From Microplitis mediator (Eukaryota > Arthropoda > Insecta > Hymenoptera > Braconidae), in assembly GCF_029852145.1 (NCBI RefSeq), contig NC_079976.1:16079117-16143116 (forward strand): a DNA stretch of 64,000 nucleotides, written 5' to 3'. The notes beneath the pieces are model-generated. The model saw nothing but the letters and a program-made list of their open reading frames with translations, searched no databases and had not been told where the DNA came from. The position numbers and the translations under genes are program-made. Shown here piece by piece: positions 60,709 through 64,000 of this stretch. Positions within the stretch are counted from its first letter, which is position 1, and each line of letters begins with the position of its first letter.

Positions 60709-61800
60709 GTAATATAACGGACTTTTGAGGACACGATTGCGTCTACAATTCTTATCCGATCTTAATGAAATTTTCTACACTTATTTTATGTGTAATTACC
60801 ACGGTTAAGTTAGAAGATGGGCTGAATCGGTCAATTAGTTTAGAAGTTATGGCTGTTTGAAATTTTAACGATTTTTCGAAAAAATCAGTTTTTAATCACT
60901 TTTAAAGTCCATATAACTTTAAAACTAAAACTCATAGATTATTTCTGTAAAAAATAATTTAAAGCTTGACTAATAAGCTTTAATTTATGACCTTAAACTT
61001 TACATTTTGACCATTTCTTCCAATAATTTGATAGCCTTGAAAATTTTAATGGAATCAAAAAATGTTGAAAATATGGTTTTCAATCCACATAACTTATGCT
61101 TGTCCCATTATAATCCGGTTTCGTCAGTTGTATTTTATTGTGCACAAAATAACCTGTAAATTTCACTGCTATTTTATATTTTAAAAGTATTTCTTTTATT
61201 ATTTATGATGTATCGAATGTACCTCTAATCCCTATGATTATCACTGGTCTTGTCATTACGACAGCACCCACAGTTTTTATCGGATCTTCATGAAATTTTT
61301 TACACTTATTCTATAGGTGATTACCTTGATCAAGTTTAAAGATGCCCTGAATCGTTCGAATAGTTTTGAAATTATGGCTGTTTGAAATTATCATGATTTT
61401 TCGTAAAAATCAGTTTTTAATCACTGCTAAAGTTTATGTAACTTCAAAACTAACATTCATAGACAATTTCCGTAAAAAGTATCTGAAAGCTTGTCTAATA
61501 ATCTTTAATTTATGACCTTAAGCTTTATGTTTTGACTATTTCTTCCAATAATTTGATAGCCTTGAAATTTTTAATGAGATCTAAAAATGTTGGGAATATG
61601 GTTTCTTATTCCACATTACTTAAGCATTTCCCATTATAATTCAATTTCGTCAGTTGTATTTTATTGTGAAGAAATTAACCTGTCAATTTCACAGCTATTT
61701 TATATTTTAAAAGGATTTCCTTTATCACTTATGTTGTTTCAAACGTACCTGTACGTCCTATAATTATAACTGGTCTTGCCATCGTAATAGCAATTACAAT
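60704..61800. repeat. Tandem duplication, about 520-bp unit
   Basis: Two copies (about 60720-61235 and 61245-61765) share GATCTTAATGAAATTTT, GATTACC, GAATCG, GTTATGGCTGTTTGAAAT, TTTTTAATCACT, GACCATTTCTTCCAATAATT and CAGTTGTATTTTATTGTG in the same order. A third copy begins near 61770. No gene. Confidence 0.75.
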
Positions 61801-62160
61801 TATGATCATATTAAGTAAATTTTCTATATACTTTGTTTACGTGAAGGTTAGTTTGGTACATTGACTATATAATATTTTGTTAAATCAACTATCTGAAGTT
61901 CTCTCTCGGAAATAGTGGTCTTTTTTTTACCCTCTCTCTTAGAAATCAAGCCTAATTTCATATCATGACTATACACTAACATGAATCACAAGATATGTAT
62001 GTATAAAACTTTTTATATAGATTAATTGGAATATCTACCTTCCATTTCGGCTGCCGAATGGCCTTTTTTCATACTTGTCGCAACAGTAAAGAGCATACTA
62101 TGCTAGACTTGAAGAAGTGTTATAAAAGTTTTGAATTATTATTAAAAACATAACTGTGCA
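61801..62160. other. Unassigned short stretch
   Basis: No gene or repeat ends recognised. Confidence 0.4.
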
Positions 62161-63276
<1,116 letters not shown>

Positions 63277-63954
63277 TTTTTTTTTATCAAGGACACAGAC
63301 TCAAAAGTTTCAGTAGGGTAAAAGAAGATGCCAGTTAAAATTTGAGTCCTTAACATTAATATTAAGTACTTGCTGATTGTGATTTTTTATTTCTCATTTG
63401 AATAAGATGGGAAAAAAATTTTTTAAGTTCGGAATTGTATACCTCGATAATGGCTTATTGTGCAAATAAGCTCAGGATATATTTGACTAGAAAATTGAAT
63501 GCCCTATAAAAAAGAACTCTTATGATTTTTTGATAAATCCATCTGTTTAAAAGTTATTTGAGATTGAAGTCAAATTTATAGTAAATATCAAGATCTTTTT
63601 ACTTTTCCAGCGAAGCTATCAGACTTATCACAAAATGTCAGAAAATCTTTTTTGTAGACAATTTTATTTCCTTCAAATTATCTCTGATAAAATTTTTTAA
63701 AACTCCGTATTATTTTCTAGTTATTACCATTTTAATATTAAGATCTTCCAATCGATCGGAATACAATTTTTTTTAAATTTTTGTTTAAAAGATCTTTTTT
63801 GTATAAAAATTTTTTTCCCATTTTATTCAAATGGGAAATAAAATATCACAATCAGCGAGTACTTAATATTAATGTTAAGGACTCAAATTTTAACTGGCGT
63901 CTTCTTTTACACCACTGAAACTCCTGAGTCTGTGTCCTTGATAAAAAAAAAAAA
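63277..63954. mobile_element. Foldback element at the 3' end of the dispersed repeat
   Basis: Arms 63277-63430 and 63800-63954 are inverted matches (TATCAAGGACACAGACTCA and its inverse; AGTACTTGCTGATTGTGAT and its inverse), centred near 63615. No gene. Confidence 0.7.
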
Positions 63955-64000
63955 TAGTTGATTTTTATTAATCAATCTACTAAACAATGTGATGAAAGTT

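Overview
The window is AT-rich eukaryotic DNA that reads as a graveyard of nested transposable elements plus a few intron-containing, mostly broken genes. An insect is the best guess, and a parasitoid wasp is plausible. The reasons are a Dong/R4-type retrotransposon in a TAA array, a DD41D mariner-like transposase, a Penelope-like element with a GIY-YIG domain, Copia- and Gypsy-type LTRs, short introns and BEN/OTU genes. No taxonomic marker gene is present, so this is inference.

3.4-21.3 kb: one long reading frame encodes an OTU-type cysteine protease, a MULE-type DDE transposase and the start of a ULP1-like protease. It carries three in-frame stop codons and at least two frameshifts. It is split by (a) a 1.77-kb near-perfect palindromic MITE (6329-8094), (b) a 12.4-kb foldback element whose arms are arrays of a roughly 206-bp repeat (8835-21212), and (c) a Copia LTR (from 21325). 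For (a) and (b), removing the element with one copy of its short target duplication puts the reading frame back together, which fixes the insertion points. The 12.4-kb element has itself received two Gypsy-like LTR insertions (4-bp duplications AAAG and CGGA), a GT-linked dispersed repeat and another foldback MITE.

23.8-27.8 kb: two exons of a DD41D mariner-like transposase flank a GT-AG intron. A (TAA)n tract in that intron holds a 5'-truncated Dong/R4-type non-LTR retrotransposon with one nonsense codon. 28.4-36.9 kb: a foldback MITE with an 8-bp duplication, three or four LTR remnants, and a TA-flanked MITE carrying a tRNA-like sequence. 37.0-40.8 kb: two nearly identical Penelope-like copies in inverted orientation, both with the same RT/endonuclease frameshift and a hammerhead-like motif.

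40.8-53.5 kb, minus strand: a BEN-domain-like gene (six exon pieces, one split by a MITE, one internal stop); an OTU protease gene inside an element with about 120-bp terminal inverted repeats; and a six-exon gene of 1,331 codons with zinc fingers, a tyrosine-recombinase domain and a SANT-like C-terminus. All splice phases of that last gene agree and one TGA interrupts it. 53.5-64 kb: non-coding, repeat-derived sequence with another copy of the palindromic MITE, a 1.35-kb foldback with an 8-bp duplication, a duplicated unit of about 520 bp, GT-linked dispersed repeats and a terminal palindrome.

All exon models and frames were worked out by hand from the sequence. No homology search was run.
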